From contig JAPLOA010000049.1 in assembly GCA_026400835.1 (NCBI GenBank), forward strand, positions 1-64,000: 64,000 nt of DNA, read 5' to 3'. The translations under genes and the position numbers were made by a program. Below are positions 8,276 to 15,556 of this stretch, one piece after another (the stretch's first letter is position 1; every line of letters begins with the position of its first letter). The notes beneath the pieces were generated by a model. The model was not told the DNA's origin. It worked only from the letters and a program-made list of their open reading frames with translations, and made no database searches. The DNA comes from Planctomycetales bacterium (GTDB taxonomy: Bacteria; Planctomycetota; Planctomycetia; Planctomycetales; Planctomycetaceae).

Positions 8276-8311
8276 TTTTCAAGCTCCATTGGTTGTGTAT
8301 GCAATCAATAA

Positions 8312-8345
8312 AGAGGCCGGACGGGTTCGCCCCCTTCCGGCCTCT
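8312..8345 (-). terminator. Hairpin terminator after the SSB-like gene
   Basis: AGAGGCCGGA pairs with TCCGGCCTCT around a GC-rich loop. On the minus strand it is followed by TTTATTG. It lies between the SSB-like gene and the primase-helicase gene, so it could attenuate downstream replication genes. Confidence 0.65.
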
Positions 8346-8356
8346 GTCGTTTGTGG

Positions 8357-8725
8357 TCAGACCCGGAAGACGGAGTCGACCTTCGTCGACCCTGATTCTG
8401 TCGCAATGACATTTGCCGCGAAGACCTGTCCGACATACTGCGACAGGTCGACGGTCTGTCCTTTCTCCAATGGTTTCCCCTGGAGCTGCGACAGCATCTT
8501 TCCGGCGTTCGTCTTCGACGTGAACTTCGTGCCGGTCAAAGCCGTTGCCAGCTTTCCCGCCATCGGCCCATCAGTGACTTCGAAACACCAGCGAAGAGCG
8601 GGTCCATACTGCGGACTTCCTTCGGCCTCTTCGACCCGGAGGAACTTTGTTCGGTATCCTCCGACCGGGACAGACTCGAAGGACTCTTCGACCACAACCT
8701 GAGAAAGGGACTTCGTTTGATTCAT
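8357..8725 (-). CDS. Probable phage-type ssDNA-binding (OB-fold) protein
   Basis: This 122-residue protein starts at an ATG with GGAG 8 bases upstream. The pattern 'VGGYRTKFLRVEEAEG', 'YGPALRWCFEVTDGPMAG', a Thr/Lys-rich 'GTKFTSKTNAGKML' and 'QYVGQVFAANV' resembles phage replication proteins of the DUF669-like OB-fold type. Its place directly upstream of the primase-helicase and polymerase genes supports a single-stranded-DNA-binding role. It lacks the acidic C-terminal tip of bacterial SSB; it ends 'VDSVFRV'. Assignment rests on pattern and context, so it is moderate. Confidence 0.6.
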   Translation of the reverse strand: MNQTKSLSQVVVEESFESVPVGGYRTKFLRVEEAEGSPQYGPALRWCFEVTDGPMAGKLATALTGTKFTSKTNAGKMLSQLQGKPLEKGQTVDLSQYVGQVFAANVIATESGSTKVDSVFRV

Positions 8726-8750
8726 TTGCTTTGCTCCATCGGTTCAAGGT

Positions 8751-9032
8751 TCATGAAAGACAGCTGTCTGAAGGACGGAAATATTCGTCCAGGTCGGTCA
8801 GCAGCTGCGAAGAAAGAACTGCCCAGTCCTGAAGGCGACTTCGGACGGTGGGACAACGGTCGACCAGAAGGACAGCTGTCGGGAAGTTCTCCACCAGCTG
8901 GGACAGGTCAGAGTGAAAGGACAGAAGGTCCTTCCAACGTAATTCAGAGACACAATCGGGACAGACTGCTTCGCTGTCCGCTTCGAGCTGGTCTCCACAG
9001 CTCCGGCAGCGTCGAAGGTCGGACTCCATCAT
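8751..9032 (-). CDS. Small zinc-ribbon protein of the element
   Basis: This 93-residue protein starts at the ATG overlapping the preceding stop (ATGA), with AGGAGG about 10 bases upstream. The N-terminus holds two CxxC knuckles, 'CRSCGDQLE' and 'CPDCVSELRW', spaced like a zinc ribbon. The rest is a helical acidic region with no known match. Its position between an HTH protein and the SSB-like protein suggests a replication or regulatory accessory. No function is assigned. Confidence 0.65.
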   Translation of the reverse strand: MMESDLRRCRSCGDQLEADSEAVCPDCVSELRWKDLLSFHSDLSQLVENFPTAVLLVDRCPTVRSRLQDWAVLSSQLLTDLDEYFRPSDSCLS

Positions 9033-9304
9033 GGTGAGTCTTCCTCCTCGAAGAGCTTCCTCTGTCGTGGGTCGACACCTTCGACCGGTCCCGGTGGGAC
9101 AGTCGTCTGGTCTTCTAGGTATTGAATCCAATCAGCTCCGAGGATAAAGCCCCGGTTGTGAGCGTATCGGACCTTCAGTCCTGACCTTCGAGCGTTTCGG
9201 AGACCCGCGTCTCCGAGTCCCGTTTTGACTTTGAAATCGTCCAGGACGTAGGAACTGTCCTTCTTGATTTCTGAATTCACCACCACTTCGTCTTCCGACT
9301 TCAT
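9029..9304 (-). CDS. Excisionase-like / MerR-type HTH DNA-binding protein
   Basis: This 91-residue protein starts at the ATG at 9304 with GGAG nine bases upstream; a TTG 30 bases earlier is less likely. The core 'VLDDFKVKTGLGDAGLRNAR' followed by 'GLKVRYAHNRGFILGADWIQ' has the layout of a small winged HTH as in excisionases: helix, recognition helix, beta wing. It is the first gene of the SSB/replication unit and lies just downstream of a palindromic operator (9335-9351). It could be the excision factor, a switch repressor, or both. It overlaps the zinc-ribbon gene by 4 bases. Confidence 0.6.
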   Translation of the reverse strand: MKSEDEVVVNSEIKKDSSYVLDDFKVKTGLGDAGLRNARRSGLKVRYAHNRGFILGADWIQYLEDQTTVPPGPVEGVDPRQRKLFEEEDSP

Positions 9305-9334
9305 TTCCGTTTTCTCCAGTGTCTGGAACTTCAA

Positions 9335-9351
9335 GCTGACAAGCTGTCAGC
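9335..9351. promoter_or_regulatory. Palindromic operator candidate upstream of the HTH gene
   Basis: GCTGACA and TGTCAGC flank AGC, a perfect 7-3-7 inverted repeat 31 bases before the HTH gene's ATG. This is where a repressor of the replication unit would bind. A -35/-10 pair could not be fixed. Confidence 0.5.
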
Positions 9352-9437
9352 AGCAGCTGAAGACTTGCATCAGCTGAAACGAAGAATGACTTCGGAACGT
9401 CGGTTCGAATTCGGAAGCTGAAACCAGAGCAAAAAAG

Positions 9438-9473
9438 AAGGCCTCAGAGCGGCGGAAGCTGCCCTGAAGCCTT
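9438..9473 (-). terminator. Strong intrinsic terminator after the 423-aa gene
   Basis: AAGGCCTCAG pairs with CTGAAGCCTT (one wobble) with inner GC pairing, followed on the minus strand by TTCTTTTTT. It separates the unknown 423-aa gene from the HTH/replication unit. Confidence 0.8.
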
Positions 9474-9551
9474 TAGGAAACCAGTCGAAAAACTTTGTAG
9501 ATTCTTTCGGGAATTCTTTCCGTCCGGAGGACTTCCGAAGTTCTTCCGAAG

Positions 9552-10823
9552 TCACTCCGGAAGAAAGCCCGGGAAACGAGTTCTGACTTCTGTCAGCTTC
9601 TCTGAGATATTCGACAAGCTAAACCCCTTTCCGCTGTTTTCTCTCGCGATCTGCGAAGGCGAAAGTCCTCTTTTCGATTGTTCCAGAATCTTCTTCAGAG
9701 TGCTTCGACTGTTCTTTTGACGACAGAGCGTGTCGCAGATGGTGCTGATGGACACAATCGGGACTTCCGCTGTTCTTCCTGTCGTCTTCCGCTCTTCTTC
9801 GACAGCTGGTTCCGGTATCGCCAGAATCGTTTCAATCAGCTGAAGAGAAGACTCCAAAAGGTCCGGCAGCTCCGACCGTATCCTTTGCGGATATCCCTGA
9901 ACATTCGGAACCATCGACCAAAGGTCCGGCGGTATTCGCGGGAAGAGTCCTTCGCCTTTCAACACGACTGAAGTATTCCCGTCGGTAGAGAATGCTTTTC
10001 GCGAAGCTCGAAGCGAAGAGAAGGGAAGCTGCTGCCAGCTGGTTTCGAAAACAGCATCAATCCAGACACCTTCGTCGAAACCGTCTTCCGGAAGTGGAAA
10101 GCCCTGTCTCCACCTCTTCCAAAGAACTTCGTTGACGAAGGCAGGAAGGACGGACAGCACCTTCGCAGCGTCTGAGAAGAGCTGAAGGTCTTCCGCTGAA
10201 GCTCTTTTGACGAAGTGTGATCGACTGAACCCAATTCGAAACGGAAAAGGATCTCCGGCCGAATTTGATATTGGTTTTCCTGTAGCGTCCGGAAAAGCAA
10301 AAACAGGAACCACTGCCACGTGTGGTCTTAAGTGGACTGGTTCAAGGCTCAGTCCGTTGCATACTGAGCAAGAGCGGAAAGAAGCTAACGCTCCCACTCT
10401 ACCCCCCAACTTCGGGATTTGACTCTGTTCCAGAGAAACTGGAAACCGCTTTCCCTGAAGCTGAAGCGACTTCATTCGCTCCGACAGTCTTTTCAATGTC
10501 TGTCCAAAAGTCGGATTCTCCACAACTGCGGAGGGTTCGAACCACCTTTCAGACTTCCACGATTGCCACGTATAATTTGTCCCGGCCGGAAGGTTGGTTC
10601 CGTCTTGCAGTTCCCCAACGGTCGGCACGTCGGAAGGCCAAAAAGACTTTGAGCTTTCTTCCGTTGCTGTCAGTTCCACGTCTTCAATTGAAGAGCGAAC
10701 CACTTCCCCTTTCGGAAGCTCGGAATCTTTCGCGGAAGTCTCTTCTTTCTTCGGCGGTCTTCCAGTTCTTTCGCGGAGCGATTGAACCAGTTCATCGGCT
10801 CTCTGCCGGTCGATCCATGTCAT
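9552..10823 (-). CDS. Unknown element protein, 423 residues, with C-terminal HTH-like segment
   Basis: No family is recognised. The N-terminal 1-70 is charged and probably disordered. Residues about 75-340 form a mixed region with one CxxC ('CSVCNGL'), aromatic-rich stretches and few basic clusters. The C-terminal about 375-420, 'SKRGLSPSQIARENSGKGFS' then 'LSNISEKLTEVRTRFPGF', has the look of a winged HTH. The start is the ATG at 10823, directly beside a 7-bp inverted repeat (10826-10848) that could be an autoregulatory operator. A strong terminator follows. It is transcribed first from the right arm, so an initiator, master regulator or cargo role is possible. Confidence 0.6.
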   Translation of the reverse strand: MTWIDRQRADELVQSLRERTGRPPKKEETSAKDSELPKGEVVRSSIEDVELTATEESSKSFWPSDVPTVGELQDGTNLPAGTNYTWQSWKSERWFEPSAVVENPTFGQTLKRLSERMKSLQLQGKRFPVSLEQSQIPKLGGRVGALASFRSCSVCNGLSLEPVHLRPHVAVVPVFAFPDATGKPISNSAGDPFPFRIGFSRSHFVKRASAEDLQLFSDAAKVLSVLPAFVNEVLWKRWRQGFPLPEDGFDEGVWIDAVFETSWQQLPFSSLRASRKAFSTDGNTSVVLKGEGLFPRIPPDLWSMVPNVQGYPQRIRSELPDLLESSLQLIETILAIPEPAVEEERKTTGRTAEVPIVSISTICDTLCRQKNSRSTLKKILEQSKRGLSPSQIARENSGKGFSLSNISEKLTEVRTRFPGFLPE

Positions 10824-10825
10824 TG

Positions 10826-10848
10826 GTTCGGATACCTATCTTCCGAAC
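10826..10848. promoter_or_regulatory. Inverted repeat abutting the start of the 423-aa gene
   Basis: GTTCGGA (10826-10832) and TCCGAAC (10842-10848) form a perfect 7-bp inverted repeat with a 9-base spacer, 2 bases before the ATG. It would cover the ribosome-binding region, so either operator or mRNA hairpin control is possible. Confidence 0.45.
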
Positions 10849-11216
10849 ACCTGAAGAAAAGCAGCAGTCCAGAGCGGTCAGGTTTCCGCCTCTTCGCCCG
10901 CTAAAGCTAGGACTGCTTCTCAACACCTATTCTGCCATCTCTTCCGACATTTTGCCACGAAACAAACTCAGCATACTGCTTCAGCTGTTCCCATTACCGG
11001 CGGAGAACTGCTTCGCGAAAAAGGACCCGTTAACCGGCTTCGCTCCGGCGGCGTTTGATTTTGTGGAAAAACGCACGCGACTAAAGGGCGGTTCTGGCGT
11101 TTCGTCGGCTCCAACATTTTGGCCCCATGCCTCTTGTTGTTATTGCCATAAATGCCTGTGTCATGGACAAAAAAAGAGCCATCGACCACCACTGCCGACG
11201 GTCGCAAGTGCTGGGA

Positions 11217-11828
11217 GGGACCCGGATATTCTCCAATTTTGTGGACGCACACACGTGCGGGCACAGGGTATCGCCGGTCGGCGTTTCAGGCTTTCGGACC
11301 ACCCCCGACCCCCCTCCGAAAACAGCAAGAAAAATTCCCGAGCGGCACAGGATATCGCGAGGTCGGCATGATCCAGATTCTGACCACCGCCCCACACCGG
11401 CCCCTTCCCCGAAGAAGAATCTTCCGGCGGCATGTTGTTGATTGCCTGGGGGAATCCTTAGAGACACATTCGCTCCGCAGCGTACCCCGCATTCACCACC
11501 GGCGGGTCCTGGGAGGACCCATCGACGCACCGCCCCTTACCCCGAAAAGTGCCGGACGGACGAACTTTCTTTTGAGGCCCCGGGACTGATTCTGGCGTAT
11601 CGAATGCCTGAAACCTCAGAGGGACCCACGTGAAAAGTTTTACCGCCGGACTGTGTCTATCGTGATTCGGGACTTCTTCGACCGTATCGACCGTTCAAGT
11701 GCAAAGGGGACCCAAAAGGCACACCGCCCCTGACCCCACGCAACACGCCCTGTCTGCTGTAAGCAAAAGAAACTGTAGAGCTGCTGTCGTCGTATGTGGT
11801 AAGGCGGCAAATTGCCACAGGGGGACCC
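11217..11828. other. Repeat-rich non-coding block of the right arm
   Basis: No convincing gene exists between 10849 and 12114. The block repeats three short motifs. GGGACCC lies at 11217, 11621, 11707 and 11822, with GGACCC at 11515. CACCGCCCC lies at 11385, 11528 and 11722, the last two continuing as TTACCCC and TGACCCC. A longer unit, GGCACAGG-TATCGC-GGTCGGC, occurs near 11260 and 11344. A hairpin GGGTCC/GGACCC sits at 11504-11520. The minus strand is rich in G4 runs. An origin with iterons, a packaging site or a large structured RNA are all compatible. Confidence 0.5.
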
Positions 11829-11967
11829 GTCGTTCGAACCCGTTCCTTGCCGGTGTTGCAAGCTGCGGCTGGATCGCCCACCTGTCCTCGAATTAAACCC
11901 AACCCGACAGCGTTCGACAAGACCTTAAAGCTCCATCTGGTCTGAGTGTCCCAGAGTCGTTTTTGGT

Positions 11968-11987
11968 TGGTAGCGATTTGGTAGAAG
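11968..11987. promoter_or_regulatory. Candidate integrase arm-type site, right end
   Basis: This is an exact copy of the 20-mer at 2246-2265, with two direct TGGTAG boxes. A third, inverted box (CTACCA) lies at 12011-12016. It is non-coding here, which makes a protein-binding role more likely. Confidence 0.5.
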
Positions 11988-12114
11988 GTGAAGACCTCCG
12001 AAGGCCTTTCCTACCACTTTTCCAAAGCCCCTCGAAAGCCTTCGGCGTTTCAAAAATCCAGTCTTTTTCCAGCTGGAATGAATCCCCACGAAAGCCGTCG
12101 ATAAGCCTTCGCGG

Positions 12115-12163
12115 GGACTCATAATCCGTTGGTTCTCGGTTCAAGTCCGAGCAGCCCTATTTT
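12115..12163 (+). repeat. attR: partial tRNA copy
   Basis: This is an exact copy of 2129-2177. Only the anticodon arm to 3' end of the tRNA is present, without acceptor 5' strand or D arm, so it is not a functional tRNA. Confidence 0.93.
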
Positions 12164-12178
12164 CGTGTTGATGATGTG

Positions 12179-12209
12179 GAGGGTTCCGGACATTCCGAAA
12201 CCCTCTTTT
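12179..12209 (+). terminator. Intrinsic terminator, probably original tRNA terminator
   Basis: GAGGGTTCCGGA pairs with TCCGAAACCCTC (one mismatch) and is followed by TTTT. It lies 16 bases after attR. Before integration it would have directly followed the tRNA, so the element separates the tRNA from its terminator. Confidence 0.7.
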
Positions 12210-12296
12210 CGTTCGATGACAGCTCGATGATCACTGAGGGCTCTCAGGAGCGATCGCAGCCCGCCTGGAATGTTCTTCGACCTTCTTCCCGAACAA

Positions 12297-14189
12297 TCAC
12301 GGCGTCAGCGTCTTGACAGAAGGCATGACGCCGAAATTCAGGCTGGTCGAGTGATGTGACGACCGGAAGACTCGATGCGTGGCCTTTTGGAAATCTTCTG
12401 GCTTTGCAAAGTAGATGTTCGGCACAAAGGTCTGCGGATTCCGATCGACCAGCGGAAACCAGGTGCTCTGAATCTGGATCATCAAACGATGACCCTTCTG
12501 AAAGCGATGCAGCACGTCTAACAATTCAAGTCGGACCTGAGTTGGCTCGCCGGGAACAAAGGCTTCGGGCTTCGCATAGTCATTCCGGAAGCGACCTCGA
12601 ATCACTTCACTCCGCAGCAACATCTGATATCCGGCAAGAGGAACGGTGTCTGGCCCGTCCGGGCGGACATCAATCAGCTTCACAATCCAATCAGCATCAG
12701 TGCCCGTTGTGGAGACCCAAAGATCCGTTTGAATCGGACCGGCGATGACCGTTTCTTCAGCAAACGGTTCCGTCTGATAAGTCAGCACATCGGGACGTCG
12801 GGAAGCAAACCGCTGATCATCGACCATGTACTCGATCGTCATGCGTGGAGTTACGGTTTCCGTATACGGGACCGGCTTGTTGGGGTCACTGACGAACTCA
12901 TCAAATGACTCAGCATCTTTTCCTTCGGGCTTTTGATCGTCCAGCTTGCCATGCGGTTTCAAATAGAGTGTTTGCGATTCAACGTTCTTTGGCGGCCAGG
13001 CATCGAAGGTTCTCCAGGTATTGGAGCCAGTCTCAAACACCGTCGCTTCAGCAGGAGCTGGATGATCAGCATCCTTGAGATACCTCTCAAAAAACGGCAG
13101 TTCGATTTCTGCTCGATAAAACGCTCCGGTCTTTGAACCGAAAGAAACATTCCCGAGCTTATCGCCATCAACGGACGCCCAGCCGCCATGGTGCCACGGT
13201 CCAACGACAAGAACGCTGTTCACATTCGGGTTCAACTTCTCGACCGACTGATATGTCTTGAAAGAACCATAGAGATCTTCAGCATCGTACCAGCCCGTAA
13301 CAGTCATGACCGCCGGTGCGACGTTCTTCAAATGCGGTATGATCGCACGCTTCTGCCAGAACTCATCACGATTCGGATGCTGCATCATGTCTTCCCAGAA
13401 CGGAATCGCTCCTTTCAGATAGAGCTTATCAATGTTTTCGACGGACCCGGCTTCGAGGAACATCTTGTAGCCGTCAGTCATTGGGTAGACATAAGGTTTC
13501 GCAGGCTCCATCGTTGGGGTCGGCCGCTCGGTGGCATTGCCGCTCAGCCATTTGAAAGCATGAGCCAGAAAGAAGGCTCCATGATGCAGAAAGTCATCGA
13601 AGTACCAGTCACCCACGGGAGCCTGAGGAGAGACCGCTTTCAACGCAGGATGAGCGTCGATCATGCCAGCGGCCGCGTAGAAGCCAGGGTATGAGATGCC
13701 ATACATTCCCACTCGGCCGTTGTGATTGGGAATATTCTTCAGCAGCCATTCGATCGTGTCGTACGTGTCCGAGCTTTCATCCACATCCGTTGGCTTCGTC
13801 TTGTTGGCGATATGAGGCGTGACCTGAATGAATTGCCCCTCCGACGCAAATCGTCCTCGCACATCCTGATTCACAAAGATGTAACCAGCCCGCACAAAAT
13901 GTTCACTCGGACCCAACTTTGAGGGATACTTTTCTGCTCCATACGGCGCAACGTTGTACGGCGTACGCTTCATCAGAATCGGATAAGTCCTGCCCGTCTC
14001 CTTCGGCACGAACACAGCGGTCATCAGCTTCACACCGTCACGCATCGGCACCATGTATTCGTGCTTGGTGTAGTGCAGACGAATGTAGCTCTCGGTCGTC
14101 TGCGGGTCTGAAGTCGCCGACTGAGAAAACGCGGACGAGGAGTCAATCACCAAACCGAGAAAGATAAAGAACCGAAGCCCATGCTGCAT
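12297..14189 (-). CDS. CocE/NonD-type hydrolase, X-Pro dipeptidyl-peptidase (S15) family, secreted
   Basis: This 630-residue protein begins with a signal peptide (about 1-23, hydrophobic then 'SAFSQ'), so it is exported. The alpha/beta-hydrolase domain shows 'YMVPMRDGVKLMTAVFVP', the oxyanion region 'VNQDVRGRFASEG', the nucleophile elbow 'GMYGISYPG' with the catalytic Ser, and 'VVGPWHHGGW' with the probable catalytic His. The C-terminal jelly-roll (PepX_C) region ends with 'MIQIQSTWFPLVDRNPQTFV'. Members hydrolyse X-Pro peptides, acyl esters or beta-lactam-like amides; the substrate here cannot be told. It is a single gene just right of the element, on the opposite strand to the tRNA. Confidence 0.88.
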   Translation of the reverse strand: MQHGLRFFIFLGLVIDSSSAFSQSATSDPQTTESYIRLHYTKHEYMVPMRDGVKLMTAVFVPKETGRTYPILMKRTPYNVAPYGAEKYPSKLGPSEHFVRAGYIFVNQDVRGRFASEGQFIQVTPHIANKTKPTDVDESSDTYDTIEWLLKNIPNHNGRVGMYGISYPGFYAAAGMIDAHPALKAVSPQAPVGDWYFDDFLHHGAFFLAHAFKWLSGNATERPTPTMEPAKPYVYPMTDGYKMFLEAGSVENIDKLYLKGAIPFWEDMMQHPNRDEFWQKRAIIPHLKNVAPAVMTVTGWYDAEDLYGSFKTYQSVEKLNPNVNSVLVVGPWHHGGWASVDGDKLGNVSFGSKTGAFYRAEIELPFFERYLKDADHPAPAEATVFETGSNTWRTFDAWPPKNVESQTLYLKPHGKLDDQKPEGKDAESFDEFVSDPNKPVPYTETVTPRMTIEYMVDDQRFASRRPDVLTYQTEPFAEETVIAGPIQTDLWVSTTGTDADWIVKLIDVRPDGPDTVPLAGYQMLLRSEVIRGRFRNDYAKPEAFVPGEPTQVRLELLDVLHRFQKGHRLMIQIQSTWFPLVDRNPQTFVPNIYFAKPEDFQKATHRVFRSSHHSTSLNFGVMPSVKTLTP

Positions 14190-14314
14190 GATGATTCTCC
14201 CCAGATTGCATCGTCATTGAGAGTGCTTCGAGCCGGTGAGTGCTCTGATCACCGACATCATTCTGCAGGAATGTGTGATGAAATGGAATCGCCAGGGTTA
14301 TCCGCCGCAACAAG

Positions 14315-14457
14315 GGGGTGCAGTCGTGGATTTCGGGAATTCGCAACGAAGTGCAATTCCGGGAGGGCGAGGCTCCTGCCGAGCCGTGCGTTTCAGCAGC
14401 AGTGGCTCGGCAGGAGCCTCGCCCTCCCAGGTTAACAATCATCCACGACTACACCCC
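14315..14457. repeat. Nested inverted-repeat element (143 bp)
   Basis: The outer arms GGGGTGCAGTCGTGGAT (14315-14331) and its inverse (14441-14457) match at 16 of 17 bases. Inside is a perfect 25-bp inverted repeat at 14361-14385 and 14404-14428, beginning GGGAGGGCGAGGCTCC. The rest of 14190-14602 has no gene apart from the repeat at 14567. Confidence 0.8.
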
Positions 14458-14566
14458 GCAATAGGCGATATGCGATTCACACCGTGCTGCCAAAGCCAGC
14501 CGCCATTGTCAAACAGCGTGGACAAAGTAGTGTTACGGATCGGCCTGGAGTTTCTTCAGCAATGGG

Positions 14567-14606
14567 CTGGCTGCAAGGACTCGTCTCGGCGGAGCGAGAC
14601 GGCTAC
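14567..14606 (-). repeat. GTCTCGCTCCGCCGAGAC repeat family, copy 1
   Basis: The copy is inverted relative to those at 36925 and 37698. It contains the palindromic core and the trailing GTCCTTGCAGCCAGCC. Its GTAGCC end provides the stop codon of the LRR lipoprotein gene (14603). Confidence 0.7.
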
Positions 14607-15556
14607 TTACTTTCACTCTCCGGCGTCACGTCTGTCGTTTTCCAGACGCCGAGGTCAAAGCGTTTCCAGAAGTCTTCCGCCGACATTTCTTCTTCGATCG
14701 AAGTCTGAATCAAAACCAGACTCTTCATGGCTCGCAGATGCTCCATGCCGGTTCTGATTCGTTCGGGCGTCAGAACGATCCGTTCCAGGCTCAGACCGCG
14801 AAGCGGAGTCACATCGGTCACTTGCGTGCTCGCGATGTTTAATCTCCGCAACGAGGACATTGTCGTGAGAGGATACAAATTGCTGACGGCCGTGCGTTCA
14901 ATGTCGAGACTGACCAGTCGTCCCGCAGGAAGATCGCTAAGATCTGTGACCTGTGTTGCGGTCAGCCACAAAGTATTCAGCGGCATGCCTTTCAACAATG
15001 ACAAATCACTGAACGGCAGATTCAACAGGTTGAGCTGTTCCAGAGGCATCCCCTGGAGAACGGAAAAGTCCGTCACTTTCGTCTTCTGCATCTTCAGCAC
15101 TCTCAGCGGCATGCCTTTGAGAACACTGATGTCACTCACCGGAACATTTTCAAGAATCAATGTTTCCAGCTTCATTCCTTCCAGTGGCGACAGGTCAGAC
15201 ACGGAAGTCAGTCCCAGATCGATCCCGCGCAAAGGTAAGCCCCTGAGCGGCTCGATCGATCGCACACCCGAGCGGAACAGATTCACCTCAACAATATCGT
15301 TGCCTGAGACGAGAAACGTAGCCATCTCGTTCGTCTTGAGCTTCTTGCGCAGCTCATCAGGAGTCATCTTTAACGTGGTTGAATCTTCCCTGGCAACTCG
15401 GCGCGCATGCTCAGCCGTTTTATCCGTCGCCGGACCTTCTTCGCAGCCGGTCAATAAAGCCAGCGAAGGCAGCCATACCATCAGAGACATCATCGCAAAA
15501 AGATTACGATGACATGACAAAGGCCGCCACGAACGCCTGTTCATCCTGAGCATCAT
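14603..15556 (-). CDS. Leucine-rich-repeat lipoprotein
   Basis: This is a 317-residue predicted lipoprotein. The signal peptide ends in a lipobox 'ALLTGC', placing it on a membrane facing the periplasm. About seven to eight LRR units of 22-23 residues follow, of the type 'LETLILENVPVSDISVLKGM' and 'LEQLNLLNLPFSDLSLLKGM'. This is the planctomycete-typical TpLRR/SDS22-like repeat used for protein contacts. The ATG at 15556 overlaps the murD stop (ATGA); the ATG at 15544 is an alternative. The stop codon lies inside a dispersed repeat, so the C-terminus may have been shaped by repeat insertion. The partner is unknown. Confidence 0.75.
   Translation of the reverse strand: MMLRMNRRSWRPLSCHRNLFAMMSLMVWLPSLALLTGCEEGPATDKTAEHARRVAREDSTTLKMTPDELRKKLKTNEMATFLVSGNDIVEVNLFRSGVRSIEPLRGLPLRGIDLGLTSVSDLSPLEGMKLETLILENVPVSDISVLKGMPLRVLKMQKTKVTDFSVLQGMPLEQLNLLNLPFSDLSLLKGMPLNTLWLTATQVTDLSDLPAGRLVSLDIERTAVSNLYPLTTMSSLRRLNIASTQVTDVTPLRGLSLERIVLTPERIRTGMEHLRAMKSLVLIQTSIEEEMSAEDFWKRFDLGVWKTTDVTPESESK

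Noticed and set aside
7541-8311. Plus-strand frame of 256 codons opposite the primase-helicase
   Set aside because: It shadows a gene with recognisable motifs and shows no start signal or family of its own.
9370-9555. 61-codon minus-strand frame starting in an ATGA overlap with the 423-aa gene
   Set aside because: The strong intrinsic terminator at 9438-9473 lies in its middle, there is no family match, and the overlap alone is weak evidence. It could still be a short peptide.
10322-11371. Long plus-strand frame of about 349 codons opposite the 423-aa gene and into the right arm
   Set aside because: It is antisense to a better-supported gene, has no domain, and is a by-product of the element's biased composition.
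10968-11590. Several short frames on both strands in the repeat-rich arm
   Set aside because: They overlap each other, are rich in Arg/Pro/Gly, and follow the DNA repeats and not protein conservation.
11217-11828. CRISPR array
   Set aside because: The repeated boxes are only 7-16 bases, the spacing is irregular (85 to 298), and there are no cas genes.
11815-11860. Possible tRNA T-arm at GTTCGAACCC
   Set aside because: The flanking bases do not pair as a T stem and no acceptor or anticodon arm can be drawn.
12100-12173. Second complete tRNA gene at the right end
   Set aside because: Only the anticodon arm to the 3' end is present; the acceptor 5' strand and D arm are missing, so it is attR.
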